64,000 nt of DNA from NCBI GenBank assembly GCA_024275915.1, contig JAJRYG010000068.1, positions 1-64,000 on the forward strand, written 5' to 3'. This document shows, one piece after another, positions 54,923 through 64,000 of the stretch. The position numbers and the translations under genes were made by a program. A model generated the notes under the pieces. That model made no database searches and was not told the DNA's origin. It was given only the letters and a program-made list of their open reading frames with translations. This DNA is from Gammaproteobacteria bacterium. GTDB taxonomy: Bacteria; Pseudomonadota; Gammaproteobacteria; UBA6429; Thiohalophilaceae. How positions within the stretch are numbered: the first letter of the stretch is position 1; each line of letters opens with the position of its first letter.

Positions 54923-55465
54923 ATGAGCCTTGAACATAATCATTTCGAGTTGTTCGGCCTGCCGGTCGATTTCGATATCGAGCAGCAGCAACTGGCACAA
55001 CGCTATCGGGACTTGCAACGCAACCTGCACCCGGATCGCTTTGCCAATGCCTCGGATCAGGAACGACGCCTGTCGGTACAGAGGGCTGCCCAGGTCAACG
55101 AAGCCTTTCAGGTGCTCAAGTCCCCGTTACAACGAGCCCGCTATCAGCTGCAGCTGGCCGGTGTCGATTTCGATGACGAGAAGGAAACCCATCTCGATCC
55201 GGTCTTTCTCATGGAACAGATCGAACTGCGCGAAGCGCTGGCACAAGTGTGCGACAGTGATGACCCGCTGGCAGCCCTCAATGGCATCATGCAGGACATC
55301 AGTGAGCGCCAGGCACAGATGATCGATGAAATACGCGGGTATCTGGCTGTCGATGATGAATCATCGGAGCAACAGGCCAAACAGCTGGTGCAGAAAATGC
55401 AGTTCTTCAATCGCTTGCAACAGGAAGCCGAAGAGCTGGAAGAAAGCCTGGTCGATATCCTGTAA
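54923..55465 (+). CDS. hscB: Co-chaperone HscB
   Basis: 180 residues. J domain with LHPDRFANASDQERR near the N-terminus and a C-terminal three-helix IscU-binding part. Delivers IscU to HscA. The ATG at 54923 gives MSLEHNHFELFGLP; a TTG 12 bases earlier is less likely. A gap of 296 bases to hscA shows no gene. Confidence 0.95.
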   Translation: MSLEHNHFELFGLPVDFDIEQQQLAQRYRDLQRNLHPDRFANASDQERRLSVQRAAQVNEAFQVLKSPLQRARYQLQLAGVDFDDEKETHLDPVFLMEQIELREALAQVCDSDDPLAALNGIMQDISERQAQMIDEIRGYLAVDDESSEQQAKQLVQKMQFFNRLQQEAEELEESLVDIL

Positions 55466-55761
55466 TATCGTGATTTCACGGTTGTCCCGCAAAGTGATAC
55501 GAAAGGCATTCAGCCCGGGGTTTTATTCGAAGCCATCCCTTCTCGACTCGGGAAACAGGGCAGAGCCTGCCCCGAGCCTGATTCGGGAATGAGGCGATAA
55601 CGACCAGGGTATTTCCCTGTTGGCAATTCCCTTTGTCGTGTCGGGCACGGGCAGGTTCAAACCGCTGTCCATGATACGACGGGTGTTGTCGAAATAACTG
55701 TAGTGTTGTTTGCGGTGTGATCCTCATGCCGCAGATTCTCTGAAACTGGTAGAAAAAAAGC

Positions 55762-57639
55762 ATGGCATTGTTACAAATCAGCGAACCCGGTCAATCGAGC
55801 AATCCCCACGAGCACAAACTGGCAGCGGGTATCGATCTGGGTACCACAAATTCACTGGTTGCCAGTGTGCGCAGTGGTGTGGCCGAAACCCTGCCCGATG
55901 AACAGGGCAGGCACCTGCTGCCCTCGGTGGTGCACTATGTCAAGGATCAGGCCCCTGTTGTTGGCGAAGAAGCCCGTGACATGGCCATGGAAGATCCCCT
56001 CAATACCATCGTCTCCGTCAAGCGTTACATGGGCCGTGGCCTTGCCGACATAAAGAACCTCGGCAGTCGCCTGCCTTACGAATTCGTCAAGACCGACTCG
56101 GCCGTGCCCCGTTTTCATACGGTGGCAGGGGATGTCAGTGCCGTGGAAGTCTCCAGCGAAATCCTCAAGGTGCTGAAAAAACGTGCCGAGGACACCCTCG
56201 GTGGTGAACTGCATGGTGTGGTGATCACCGTACCGGCCTATTTCGATGATGCCCAGCGTCAGGCCACCAAGGATGCCGCCAGACTGGCCGATCTCAATGT
56301 CCTGCGCCTGCTCAACGAACCCACGGCGGCAGCGGTGGCCTACGGCCTCGACAAGGGTACCGAAGGCGTCATTGCTGTCTACGATCTGGGTGGAGGCACT
56401 TTCGACATTTCCCTGCTGCGGCTCAACAAGGGTGTGTTCGAGGTCATGGCCACCGGTGGGGACAGTGCTCTGGGCGGAGATGATTTCGATCAGGCCATTG
56501 CCGAATGGATCATGGCCCAGGCCGGCATCGCCGATGACACGGGGCATCACCAGCTGCGCCGTCTCATGCACCATGCTCGCCAGGCCAAGGAAGCCCTCAC
56601 CGACAGCGCCACGACCGCGATCAAAATCGAACTGGAAGACGGCAGCTACTGGGAAGGGGAACTTGACCGGGAAACCTTCAACAAACTTGTCGATCCGTTG
56701 ATCCAGAAAACCCTGTTGCCCTGCCGACGTGCCATGCGCGATGCCGGGGTCAGCAAGGAAGAAATCCAGGCGGTAGTCATGGTCGGCGGTTCCACCCGGG
56801 TGCCCCGGGTGCGGGAAAAGGTCGGTGACGCCTTTGGCCAGGAGCCGCTGGTGGACATCGACCCCGACACGGTGGTAGCCAATGGTGCCGCCATCCAGGC
56901 CGACCTGCTGGCTGGCAACAAGCCCGATGACGAACTGTTGCTGCTGGACGTGATCCCCCTGTCACTGGGACTGGAAACCATGGGTGGCCTGGTGGAAAAG
57001 ATCATTCATCGCAACACCACCATCCCCGTGGCTCGCGCCCAGGACTTTACCACCTACAAGGATGGCCAGACCGCCATGTCGGTTCATGTTCTGCAGGGTG
57101 AACGTGAACTGGTGGACGACTGCCGTTCGCTGGGCCGTTTTACCCTGCGTGGCATTCCGCCCATGGTGGCCGGTGCGGCACGTATTCGGGTCACCTTCCA
57201 GGTGGATGCCGACGGCCTGCTGTCAGTGACCGCCCGGGAAGAAACCACCGGAGTACAGGCCGGCATCGAAATCAAGCCCTCCTATGGTCTCACCGATGCT
57301 GAAATCGAAACCATGTTGCGTGAATCCATCGACCATGCCGAAGAAGACGTGGCGGCCCGCAAGCTGCTGGAACAGCAGGTCGAGGCTGACCGGGTGCTCG
57401 AAGCCCTGGCCGTGGCCCTGGTCAAGGATCGTGAGCTGCTCAGCGAGGAAGAACGCAACCGCATCGACGTGGCGGCCGCCAACCTGCAGGCTGCCCGTGA
57501 TGGCACCGACCACCTGGCCATCAAGAAGGCCATGGAAGATCTGGACAAGACAGCCAAAGACTTCGTTGCCCGGCGCATGGACAGCAGTATCCGCAAGGCC
57601 CTTGCCGGTCACACCGTCGACGAGATTGCCGGCGACTGA
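55762..57639 (+). CDS. hscA: Hsp70-type chaperone HscA
   Basis: 625 residues. ATPase domain with [36 protein letters not shown] and [17 protein letters not shown]; the substrate domain follows [18 protein letters not shown]. Releases clusters from IscU through its LPPVK motif. Confidence 0.97.
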   Translation: MALLQISEPGQSSNPHEHKLAAGIDLGTTNSLVASVRSGVAETLPDEQGRHLLPSVVHYVKDQAPVVGEEARDMAMEDPLNTIVSVKRYMGRGLADIKNLGSRLPYEFVKTDSAVPRFHTVAGDVSAVEVSSEILKVLKKRAEDTLGGELHGVVITVPAYFDDAQRQATKDAARLADLNVLRLLNEPTAAAVAYGLDKGTEGVIAVYDLGGGTFDISLLRLNKGVFEVMATGGDSALGGDDFDQAIAEWIMAQAGIADDTGHHQLRRLMHHARQAKEALTDSATTAIKIELEDGSYWEGELDRETFNKLVDPLIQKTLLPCRRAMRDAGVSKEEIQAVVMVGGSTRVPRVREKVGDAFGQEPLVDIDPDTVVANGAAIQADLLAGNKPDDELLLLDVIPLSLGLETMGGLVEKIIHRNTTIPVARAQDFTTYKDGQTAMSVHVLQGERELVDDCRSLGRFTLRGIPPMVAGAARIRVTFQVDADGLLSVTAREETTGVQAGIEIKPSYGLTDAEIETMLRESIDHAEEDVAARKLLEQQVEADRVLEALAVALVKDRELLSEEERNRIDVAAANLQAARDGTDHLAIKKAMEDLDKTAKDFVARRMDSSIRKALAGHTVDEIAGD

Positions 57640-57675
57640 ACCCATACCGAATTCATATTACATAGCGTAGCCACC

Positions 57676-58014
57676 ATGACAAAACTGATATTCCTGCCCC
57701 ACGAAGAACTTTGCCCCGATGGCGCGGTGATCGAAGCCGAGCCGGGCACCACCGTGTGTGACGCGGCGTTGGCCAACGGCATCGAAATCGAACATGCCTG
57801 CGAGAAATCCTGTGCCTGTACCACCTGCCATGTGTATATCCGTGAAGGTTTCGATACACTGGAAGAATCCACCGAGGATGAAGATGACCTGCTCGACAAG
57901 GCCTGGGGTCTGGAGCCCGATTCGCGCCTGAGTTGTCAGGCCGTTGTGGGAGACACGGATCTGGTGATCGAAATCCCCAAATACACCATCAACATGGTCT
58001 CGGAAAACCACTGA
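57676..58014 (+). CDS. fdx: 2Fe-2S ferredoxin (ISC type)
   Basis: 112 residues. Cluster cysteines in HACEKSCACTTCHVYIREG and RLSCQAVVG. Gives electrons during cluster assembly. Lies in its normal place between hscA and iscX. Confidence 0.97.
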   Translation: MTKLIFLPHEELCPDGAVIEAEPGTTVCDAALANGIEIEHACEKSCACTTCHVYIREGFDTLEESTEDEDDLLDKAWGLEPDSRLSCQAVVGDTDLVIEIPKYTINMVSENH

Positions 58015-58040
58015 ACCGACGCTATCTGAGGAGAACTGCC

Positions 58041-58241
58041 ATGTCACTGAAATGGACCGATACACTGGACATCGCCATCGCTCTGGATGAAGCCCATCCG
58101 GACGTGGATCCAAAGTACATCCGCTTTACCGATCTGTTCAACTGGGTGGTTGAGCTGGAAGAATTCGATGATGATCACGACCGTTCCGGCGAGAAGATCC
58201 TCGAGGCCATCCAGATGGCCTGGATCGAAGAGAAAGACTGA
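58041..58241 (+). CDS. iscX: IscX (YfhJ)
   Basis: 66 residues, acidic: MSLKWTDTLDIAIALDEAHP, FTDLFNWVVELEEFDDD. Binds IscS and iron and slows cluster assembly. The ATG at 58041 follows GAGGAGAA; longer frames overlap fdx. Confidence 0.96.
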   Translation: MSLKWTDTLDIAIALDEAHPDVDPKYIRFTDLFNWVVELEEFDDDHDRSGEKILEAIQMAWIEEKD

Positions 58242-58354
58242 ATCGCATATTCTGTTTTTAATGGGGATATTCAGCCCGCCCACTGTCACGGCCGCATTAC
58301 CTGAACGGATATTTGGAACAGCTATTTAGAATCCCGCTCCCGCAATATTTGAAC

Positions 58355-58380
58355 AAAGCCTGCGCTAACCCGCGGGTTTT
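58355..58380 (+). terminator. Probable terminator of the isc operon
   Basis: AAAGCCTGCG and CGCGGGTTTT pair over 10 positions (two G-U) across a CTAACC loop, followed by GTGTTATTTTC. Lies between iscX and ndk. Confidence 0.6.
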
Positions 58381-58412
58381 GTGTTATTTTCTATCTCAAA
58401 CTGGAGTAAAAA

Positions 58413-58844
58413 ATGGCTACAGAGCGCACACTTTCAATTATCAAACCCGATGCCGTGAGCAAGAACATCATTGGCAAGATCTACAGCCGCTTCGAAGACG
58501 CAGGCCTGCAGATCATTGCTGCCAAAATGGTGCATCTGAGCCGGGAAAAGGCCGAAGGTTTCTATGCGGTCCACAAGGCGCGCCCGTTTTTCAATGATCT
58601 GGTGGCCTTCATGATTTCAGGCCCGGTCATGATTCAGGTTCTGGAAGGCGAAAATGCCGTCGCCAGACACCGTAAGCTGATGGGCGCCACCAACCCGGCC
58701 GAGGCCGCGCCGGGTACCATCCGTGCCGACTTTGCCGAAACCGTGGATGAAAATGCCGTGCACGGTTCCGATGCCGCAGAAACTGCTGCGGTGGAAATTG
58801 CCTATTTCTTCAATGACGATGAAATCTGCCCGCGTACCCGTTGA
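58413..58844 (+). CDS. ndk: Nucleoside diphosphate kinase
   Basis: 143 residues. [18 protein letters not shown] at the start and [20 protein letters not shown] with the phosphorylated His. Balances nucleoside triphosphates. TGGAGTAAA precedes the ATG. Confidence 0.98.
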   Translation: MATERTLSIIKPDAVSKNIIGKIYSRFEDAGLQIIAAKMVHLSREKAEGFYAVHKARPFFNDLVAFMISGPVMIQVLEGENAVARHRKLMGATNPAEAAPGTIRADFAETVDENAVHGSDAAETAAVEIAYFFNDDEICPRTR

Positions 58845-58856
58845 ACAGGTGAGTAC

Positions 58857-59963
58857 TTGAATACGCACGAAAAAATCAACCTGCTGGATCTGGATCGGCA
58901 GGGACTCGAGGACTTTTTCACCGATATTGGTGAGAAGTCCTTTCGGGCCACCCAGGTGCTCAAGTGGATCTACCAGTTCGGTGTCAGTGACTTCGAACAA
59001 ATGACCAACCTCGGCAAGGCGTTGCGGGAAAAACTCGCTGAACGTGCCGAAATCCGGGTACCGGAGATCGTTGCCGAGCAGGTTTCCGACGACGGCACCA
59101 TCAAGTGGTTGCTGAAACTGGACAGTGGCAACAGCATCGAAACCGTGTTCATTCCCGAAGCCGAGCGCGGCACCCTGTGCATTTCATCCCAGGTGGGCTG
59201 TGCCCTGGAGTGCAGTTTCTGCTCTACTGCGCAGCAGGGTTTCAACCGCAACCTCTCCTGTGGTGAAATCATTGGCCAGCTGTGGGCCGCCAACAAGGCC
59301 CTCAAGTGCATGCCACGCAGCCAGCGGGTAGTGAGCAATGTGGTGATGATGGGAATGGGCGAACCCCTGCTCAATTTCGACAACGTGGTGCGGGCCATGA
59401 GCCTGATGACCGAAGACAATGCCTATGGCCTGTCCAAACGTCGGGTTACCTTGAGCACTTCCGGCGTCATTCCCGCCATGGACCGACTCAAGCAGGTGAG
59501 TAATGTCAGCTTGGCCGTTTCCCTGCATGCGCCGGATGATGCCCTGCGCGACACCCTGGTGCCGCTCAACAGGAAATACCCCATTGCCGAACTGCTGGCT
59601 GCCTGCAAACGTTATGTAGAAGGGGAGCACAAGCGCAAGATCACCTTCGAATATGTCATGCTGGCCGGTATCAACGACAGCCCGGCCCAGGCCCGGCAGC
59701 TGGCAAAACTGCTGAAGAATATTCCCTCCAAGGTCAATCTGATCCCGTTCAATCCTTTTCCACAAACCGATTACCAGACCTCGGACCGCGTACACATCGA
59801 TCGCTTCCGCGACATCCTCATGAAAGCCGGCCTCATCACGGTGACCCGCAAGACCCGGGGTGAAGACATCGATGCGGCCTGCGGTCAGCTTGCCGGCAAG
59901 GTCAAGGATCGGACCAAACGGCAGTTGCGCAAACAGACACGACACGTCCCTTTTACATCCTAA
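58857..59963 (+). CDS. rlmN: 23S rRNA/tRNA adenine C2-methyltransferase RlmN
   Basis: 368 residues, radical SAM. CxxxCxxC in [35 protein letters not shown], and [15 protein letters not shown] with the C-terminal methyl-carrier Cys. Methylates A2503 of 23S rRNA and A37 of some tRNAs. The start is TTG (AGGTGAG ahead); no in-frame ATG lies nearby. Confidence 0.96.
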   Translation: MNTHEKINLLDLDRQGLEDFFTDIGEKSFRATQVLKWIYQFGVSDFEQMTNLGKALREKLAERAEIRVPEIVAEQVSDDGTIKWLLKLDSGNSIETVFIPEAERGTLCISSQVGCALECSFCSTAQQGFNRNLSCGEIIGQLWAANKALKCMPRSQRVVSNVVMMGMGEPLLNFDNVVRAMSLMTEDNAYGLSKRRVTLSTSGVIPAMDRLKQVSNVSLAVSLHAPDDALRDTLVPLNRKYPIAELLAACKRYVEGEHKRKITFEYVMLAGINDSPAQARQLAKLLKNIPSKVNLIPFNPFPQTDYQTSDRVHIDRFRDILMKAGLITVTRKTRGEDIDAACGQLAGKVKDRTKRQLRKQTRHVPFTS

Positions 59964-59974
59964 CGGTGAATCCC

Positions 59975-60745
59975 ATGAAACAGGTTTTAACCCTTTTGTT
60001 GCTCAGCACGGCCTTGTTCCTTTCCGGCTGCGCCACCGATCCGGAAGTGGAGGCGGCAAAGGAAAGGCAGATCGAGGCCTCCGGCTACAATGCCGATCTG
60101 GGGCTGGCCTACATGCGCCAAGGACGAAATTCACTGGCCATCGAAAAACTCAAGAAGGCGCTGGAGCAGGATCCGAAAAACCCCAGGGCTCATCACTACA
60201 TTGCCCAGCTCTACTCCATGCTGGACGAAAAGCACAAGGCCGAAACCCATTTCAGAAAAGCCCTGGCGCTGACGCCCGACGACTCCATGCTGAAAAACAA
60301 TTACGGCGTGTTTCTCTGTGGCGAGGGTAAATACGACGAAGCCAGTGGCTATTTCATCCAGGTGCTCGAAGACCCCCTGTATGTCAACAAGGGACCGGTG
60401 TATGAAAATCTTGGCCTCTGTGCCATGGACAAGGGGGACATCACCGTGGCCGAATTCAATCTGAAAAAAGCCCTCAAATGGATGCCGGACTCACCCAAGT
60501 CATTGCTGGCCATGGGGCAGCTCAGTTTCGACACCGGGAATTATTCCAATGCGCGCCTGTATCTGTACAAGTACCTGCAAAATGCCCGTCACAATGCCGC
60601 CAGTCTGTGGCTGGGGATTCTGCTGGAACGCCGCTCGGGCAACAAGAACCGGGTTGCCAGCTACGAAACCCTGCTCAAGGGCAAGTTCCCCGACTCGAAA
60701 GAAGCCATGTTGCTGAAAAAATTGCAGGCCACTGGCGCCATGTAG
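59975..60745 (+). CDS. pilW: Type IV pilus biogenesis lipoprotein PilW/PilF
   Basis: 256 residues. Signal with lipobox (FLSGC), then about six TPR repeats (NADLGLAYMRQGRNSLAIEK, HHYIAQLYSMLDEKHKAETH). In pilus systems it pilots the secretin PilQ into the outer membrane. An in-frame GTG nine bases upstream is an alternative start. It follows rlmN after 11 bases. Confidence 0.93.
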   Translation: MKQVLTLLLLSTALFLSGCATDPEVEAAKERQIEASGYNADLGLAYMRQGRNSLAIEKLKKALEQDPKNPRAHHYIAQLYSMLDEKHKAETHFRKALALTPDDSMLKNNYGVFLCGEGKYDEASGYFIQVLEDPLYVNKGPVYENLGLCAMDKGDITVAEFNLKKALKWMPDSPKSLLAMGQLSFDTGNYSNARLYLYKYLQNARHNAASLWLGILLERRSGNKNRVASYETLLKGKFPDSKEAMLLKKLQATGAM

Positions 60746-61032
60746 GCCCTGATGGGCCAGGAATTGGTGGTTGAAACAGGCCATGGGGGCTCTTTCAGCC
60801 AGGCCATGGAAAACAGCGTGCCCCGTACCCACATTATTTTAGTGACTTTGTGCCGTGAAAAAATGGCCGAGCCTCACCCGGTGCTTCCGAGGAAAAATTG
60901 TGTTTTTCTACAGCCTGCCAGGTGATGCCGTCCGGTGGCCGGTTGGAGTATAATGCCGGGCTTTATTTGAGCTCGTTTGGGAGAAAACCTCCCATTCGGG
61001 TAAATCTGACCAATTTTGCGGGAAAATTTGTA

Positions 61033-62307
61033 GTGTCCAAGTCGATCCAGGCCGTGCGGGGGATGAATGACATCCTGCCCGTCGATACAGCACGCTGGCA
61101 GGCCGTCGAATCCATCTTTGCCACCCTGATGGCCAGTTATGGTTATGGCGAGATCCGTTTGCCCATCATCGAGAAGACCGAGCTGTTCAAGCGCTCCATT
61201 GGCGAAGTGACGGACATTGTGGAAAAGGAGATGTACACCTTCGAGGATCGCAATGGTGACAGCCTGACCCTGCGCCCCGAAGGCACCGCTGGCTGTGTGC
61301 GGGCCTGCATCCAGCATGGTCTGCTACACAACCAGACCCAGCGCCTTTGGTACAAGGGGGCCATGTTCCGCCATGAGCGGCCACAAAAGGGCCGCTATCG
61401 CCAGTTCCACCAGATGGGTGTGGAAGTCTTTGGCCTGGCCGGGCCGGACATCGATGCCGAGCTGATCATGATGACCGCTCGGCTCTGGCACAAGCTCGAC
61501 ATGGCCGACGACGTGCACCTGGAGATCAACTCGCTGGGCAGCCCCGCCGCCCGTCATGCCTACCGACAGATCCTGGTGGACTACCTGCAGCAGCACCGTG
61601 ATGCCCTGGATGATGACAGCCTGCGTCGCCTCGAGTCCAACCCGCTGCGCATCCTCGACAGCAAGAACCCGCAAATGCAGAGCCTGATTGCCGAGGCACC
61701 AAAACTGAACGACTACCTCGATGAGGAGTCAGAACAGCATTTCCGGCAGGTGTGTGCGTTGCTGGATGCCGTGGGCATAAAATACCGCGTCAATCCCTGC
61801 CTGGTGCGGGGGCTGGATTACTATTCCAAAACCGTGTTCGAATGGGTCACCGACCGGTTGGGGGCCCAGGGTACGGTTTGTGCCGGTGGCCGTTTCGATG
61901 GTCTGGTGGAACAGCTCGGTGGCAAGGCTACCCCGGCCATGGGCTTCGCGCTGGGACTGGAACGGCTGCTGTCGCTGCTCGAAGACAGACTGTTGCCCGA
62001 CAACACCGTGCCCCATGCCTACCTGATCATGGCAGGGGAGAAGGCGGAACAGGCCGGTCGGATTCTGGCTGAACAGCTGCGTGATGCATTGCCGGCTCTG
62101 CGCCTGCTGGCCAACGCCGGTGGCGGCAGTTTCAAGAGCCAGATGAAGCGAGCCGACAAATCGGGCGCCGCCTTGGCACTGATCCTGGGTGAGGACGAAA
62201 TGAACGCGGCCCAGATCGGTATCAAGGATTTACGTGGCAAATCCGGACAGGAAAGCATCGCACAGACGCAGCTGGTGGCAGCACTCGCCGATAAACTGAA
62301 ACTCTGA
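61033..62307 (+). CDS. hisS: Histidyl-tRNA synthetase
   Basis: 424 residues from a GTG giving (M)[15 protein letters not shown], as in other HisRS; 45 codons of open frame before it lack likeness. [33 protein letters not shown] and [15 protein letters not shown] are class II motifs and histidine sites. In many relatives rodZ and ispG lie between pilW and hisS; here the 287-base gap has neither. Confidence 0.96.
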   Translation: MSKSIQAVRGMNDILPVDTARWQAVESIFATLMASYGYGEIRLPIIEKTELFKRSIGEVTDIVEKEMYTFEDRNGDSLTLRPEGTAGCVRACIQHGLLHNQTQRLWYKGAMFRHERPQKGRYRQFHQMGVEVFGLAGPDIDAELIMMTARLWHKLDMADDVHLEINSLGSPAARHAYRQILVDYLQQHRDALDDDSLRRLESNPLRILDSKNPQMQSLIAEAPKLNDYLDEESEQHFRQVCALLDAVGIKYRVNPCLVRGLDYYSKTVFEWVTDRLGAQGTVCAGGRFDGLVEQLGGKATPAMGFALGLERLLSLLEDRLLPDNTVPHAYLIMAGEKAEQAGRILAEQLRDALPALRLLANAGGGSFKSQMKRADKSGAALALILGEDEMNAAQIGIKDLRGKSGQESIAQTQLVAALADKLKL

Positions 62308-62329
62308 ATTCGTACTGGAGCAATTAAAC

Positions 62330-62980
62330 GTGGAAACATATCAAACAGAAGAAGAACAGGTACAGGCATTAAAAGACTGGTGGAAGGAGAACGCCCGTTC
62401 GGTCATCGCTGGCCTTGTTTTTGGGGTGCTGGCCATCGGTGGTTACCGCTACTGGGACAACTATCAGCACAGTCAGTCGGCACAGGCTTCGGTGGTCTTT
62501 GCCGAAATCATTGCCGCCGCTGACAGCAACAACAGTGACAAGGCCTATGAACTGGGCAAGCAGATGCTCGATGCCTATGGCGGCACACCCTATGCCAGCC
62601 TGTCAGCACTGATGCTGGCCAAGGTTGCGGCCGACAAGGACGATTACGACTCCGCCCGCGCCCAGTTGCAATGGGTGCTGGACAACAGTTCCAACGATGG
62701 ATTCAAGCTGCTGGCACGTTTGCGCATGGCACGGGTGCTGGCCACCCAGGACAAGACCAGCGAAGCGCTGAGCCTGCTCGATGCCAGGGACAATGCCGGT
62801 TTTGCCAGCCTGTATGATGAAGCCCGCGGCGACATCTATGTGCAACAGGGCAAAACCTCTGAGGCGGCCGACGCCTATCGCAAGGCCCTGCTGGCCGCCG
62901 ACCTGCAGCCACAACGCCGCCAGTTCCTGCAGATGAAACTGGATGATCTGGCCGTACAGGACAGTGAGGCTGTTTCGTGA
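62330..62980 (+). CDS. yfgM: YfgM family membrane-anchored TPR protein
   Basis: 216 residues. ALKDWWKENARSVIAGLVFG leads into a single helix, then TPR-like repeats in the periplasm. YfgM associates with the Sec translocon and chaperones. GTG start; its stop overlaps the bamB start (GTGA). Confidence 0.93.
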   Translation: METYQTEEEQVQALKDWWKENARSVIAGLVFGVLAIGGYRYWDNYQHSQSAQASVVFAEIIAAADSNNSDKAYELGKQMLDAYGGTPYASLSALMLAKVAADKDDYDSARAQLQWVLDNSSNDGFKLLARLRMARVLATQDKTSEALSLLDARDNAGFASLYDEARGDIYVQQGKTSEAADAYRKALLAADLQPQRRQFLQMKLDDLAVQDSEAVS

Positions 62981-64000
62981 GACTGATTGTTCCTGTATTA
63001 CTTGCAGTACTGGGTGCGGCCTGCAGCAGCAGCGGCAAGGATGTCCTGCCACCGGCGGCGCTGACGCCCATCGAAAATCCGCTCATTGTTCATTCACAGT
63101 GGCAGGATAGCCGGGGCAACGGTGTCAGTGAAAACTACCTGAAACTCGGCCCCATCGTGCATGAAGGCACCGGCTATATTGCCGACTACACCGGTTATGT
63201 GCGCAGTTTCGATGCTCTCAGCGGTGAGCTGAAATGGGAAGTCGAGATGGACAGGCAGCTGGCCAGTGGCCCGGCGATAGCCGAAGGCTTGCTGATCTTC
63301 GGTACCAGCCAGGGCGAAGTCATTGCCCTCAAGCCGGAAAACGGCCAGCCTGTGTGGCAGGCCCAGGTATCCAGTGAAGTACTGGCGCCCGCCCGAGGAG
63401 CCCAGGATGTCATCATCATCCGTACCGTCGATGGCCGTGTTCATGCACTGAATGCCGAATCAGGGCAGCATCTGTGGGTCTACGACCGCAATGTCCCCTT
63501 GTTGACCCTGCGTGGCCTGAGTACTCCGGCCATCAATAACGACATGGTGATAGTCGGTACCGACAATGGCAAGCTGGTGGCCCTGACCCTCAACGGAGGT
63601 ACCGTATTGTGGGAAACCCAGGTGGCTGTGCCCAGTGGGCGTACCGAACTGGAACGTATGGTGGACATCGATGCCGATCCGGTTATCGTCGAAGACGTGG
63701 CCTATGTGGTCACCTATCAGGGCCGTCTGGCTGCGGTACGGCTGGAAAATGGCCGTATCCTCTGGGTGCAGGACATTTCTTCCTATTCGGGAATGGCGCT
63801 GGATCCTTACCGGGTCTATCTGACCGACTCCGACAGTCAGGTCTGGGCGCTGAACCGTTTCAACGGTTCCACCTTGTGGCGTCAGGACAAACTGCTGCGT
63901 CGCTCCCTGACCGGCCCCGAGCTATCGGGCAAATATCTGGTGGTGGCCGACTATGACGGCTACCTCCACTGGATCCGTCGTGCCGATGGCGTCATCGTGG
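62977..64000 (+). CDS. bamB: Outer membrane assembly lipoprotein BamB (3' truncated)
   Basis: The frame runs off the window end after 341 codons. Lipobox VLGAAC near residue 17, then beta-propeller blades with FDALSGELKWEVEMD, LKPENGQPVWQAQV, LNAESGQHLWVYDR and LNGGTVLWETQV. BamB is part of the Bam complex that folds outer membrane proteins. GTG start overlaps yfgM. Probably lacks only the last 40 or so residues. Confidence 0.95.
   Translation, partial: MRLIVPVLLAVLGAACSSSGKDVLPPAALTPIENPLIVHSQWQDSRGNGVSENYLKLGPIVHEGTGYIADYTGYVRSFDALSGELKWEVEMDRQLASGPAIAEGLLIFGTSQGEVIALKPENGQPVWQAQVSSEVLAPARGAQDVIIIRTVDGRVHALNAESGQHLWVYDRNVPLLTLRGLSTPAINNDMVIVGTDNGKLVALTLNGGTVLWETQVAVPSGRTELERMVDIDADPVIVEDVAYVVTYQGRLAAVRLENGRILWVQDISSYSGMALDPYRVYLTDSDSQVWALNRFNGSTLWRQDKLLRRSLTGPELSGKYLVVADYDGYLHWIRRADGVIV

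Overview
The window is chromosomal DNA of a gammaproteobacterium with fairly high GC. Gene orders typical of that class support this: ribH-nusB-thiL-pgpA, queA-tgt-yajC-secD-secF, cysE-iscR-iscS-iscU-iscA-hscB-hscA-fdx-iscX-ndk-rlmN-pilW-hisS-yfgM-bamB, and folK-panB-panC-panD. A hopanoid pathway, PEP carboxylase, a PQQ-type dehydrogenase and a rubrerythrin/DUF3501 operon suggest a free-living environmental bacterium. I cannot name a genus from sequence alone.

Layout. 1-4205: riboflavin (ribBA end, ribH), nusB, thiL, pgpA and two small exported proteins, one a retropepsin-like protease. 5049-8153 (minus): folE2, queD and dxs. 8508-20075: a hopanoid block in two converging operons, squalene synthase-shc-hpnG-hpnN (plus) and ispH-hpnH-hpnB-hpnA (minus). 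20431-21625 (minus): ispA and xseB. The block therefore lies between ispA and dxs, genes that are commonly neighbours. 21772-24444: a rubrerythrin/Fe-S protein/DUF3501 operon behind a promoter with a Fur/PerR-like palindrome. 25622-30297: pcnB, folK, a deoxynucleoside kinase, panB, panC and panD.

30298-32464 is an accessory patch. It holds a 198-bp element with terminal inverted repeats, then two tandem, AT-rich, decayed modules that look like toxin tail plus membrane immunity protein, and then a gdx-type SMR exporter. 32913-37561 holds ppc and a dead quorum-sensing pair: luxI with an in-frame stop, luxR with several lesions, and a dispersed repeat between them. 37708-44865 holds a hydrolase-TlpA fusion, tRNA-Leu(CAA), queA, tgt, yajC, secD and secF. 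45466-47700 is a PQQ-dehydrogenase/diheme cytochrome fusion. 48856-50953 holds suhB, a collapsed efflux-protein gene and trmJ. From 51303 to the end run cysE, the full isc operon, ndk, rlmN, pilW, hisS, yfgM and the start of bamB.

How it works together. Dxs and IspH belong to the MEP route; IspA makes farnesyl diphosphate; squalene synthase and Shc make the hopene skeleton; HpnH and HpnG add and trim the adenosyl side chain; HpnA and HpnB modify it; HpnN moves the lipid. FolE2 and QueD start, and QueA and Tgt finish, queuosine synthesis. The isc operon supplies Fe-S clusters to HpnH, IspH and RlmN.

The window carries several families of small dispersed repeats: a DUF559-derived element in three copies that share one stop codon, AGATACAAG words at gene 3' ends, a 35-nt palindrome, and a short GTGAG/GCGTTTGCCC word. 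These, with the pseudogenes at 30.8-32.2 kb, 35.8-37.6 kb and 49.7 kb, are its least ordinary content. No insertion sequence with an intact transposase, no CRISPR array and no rRNA were found.
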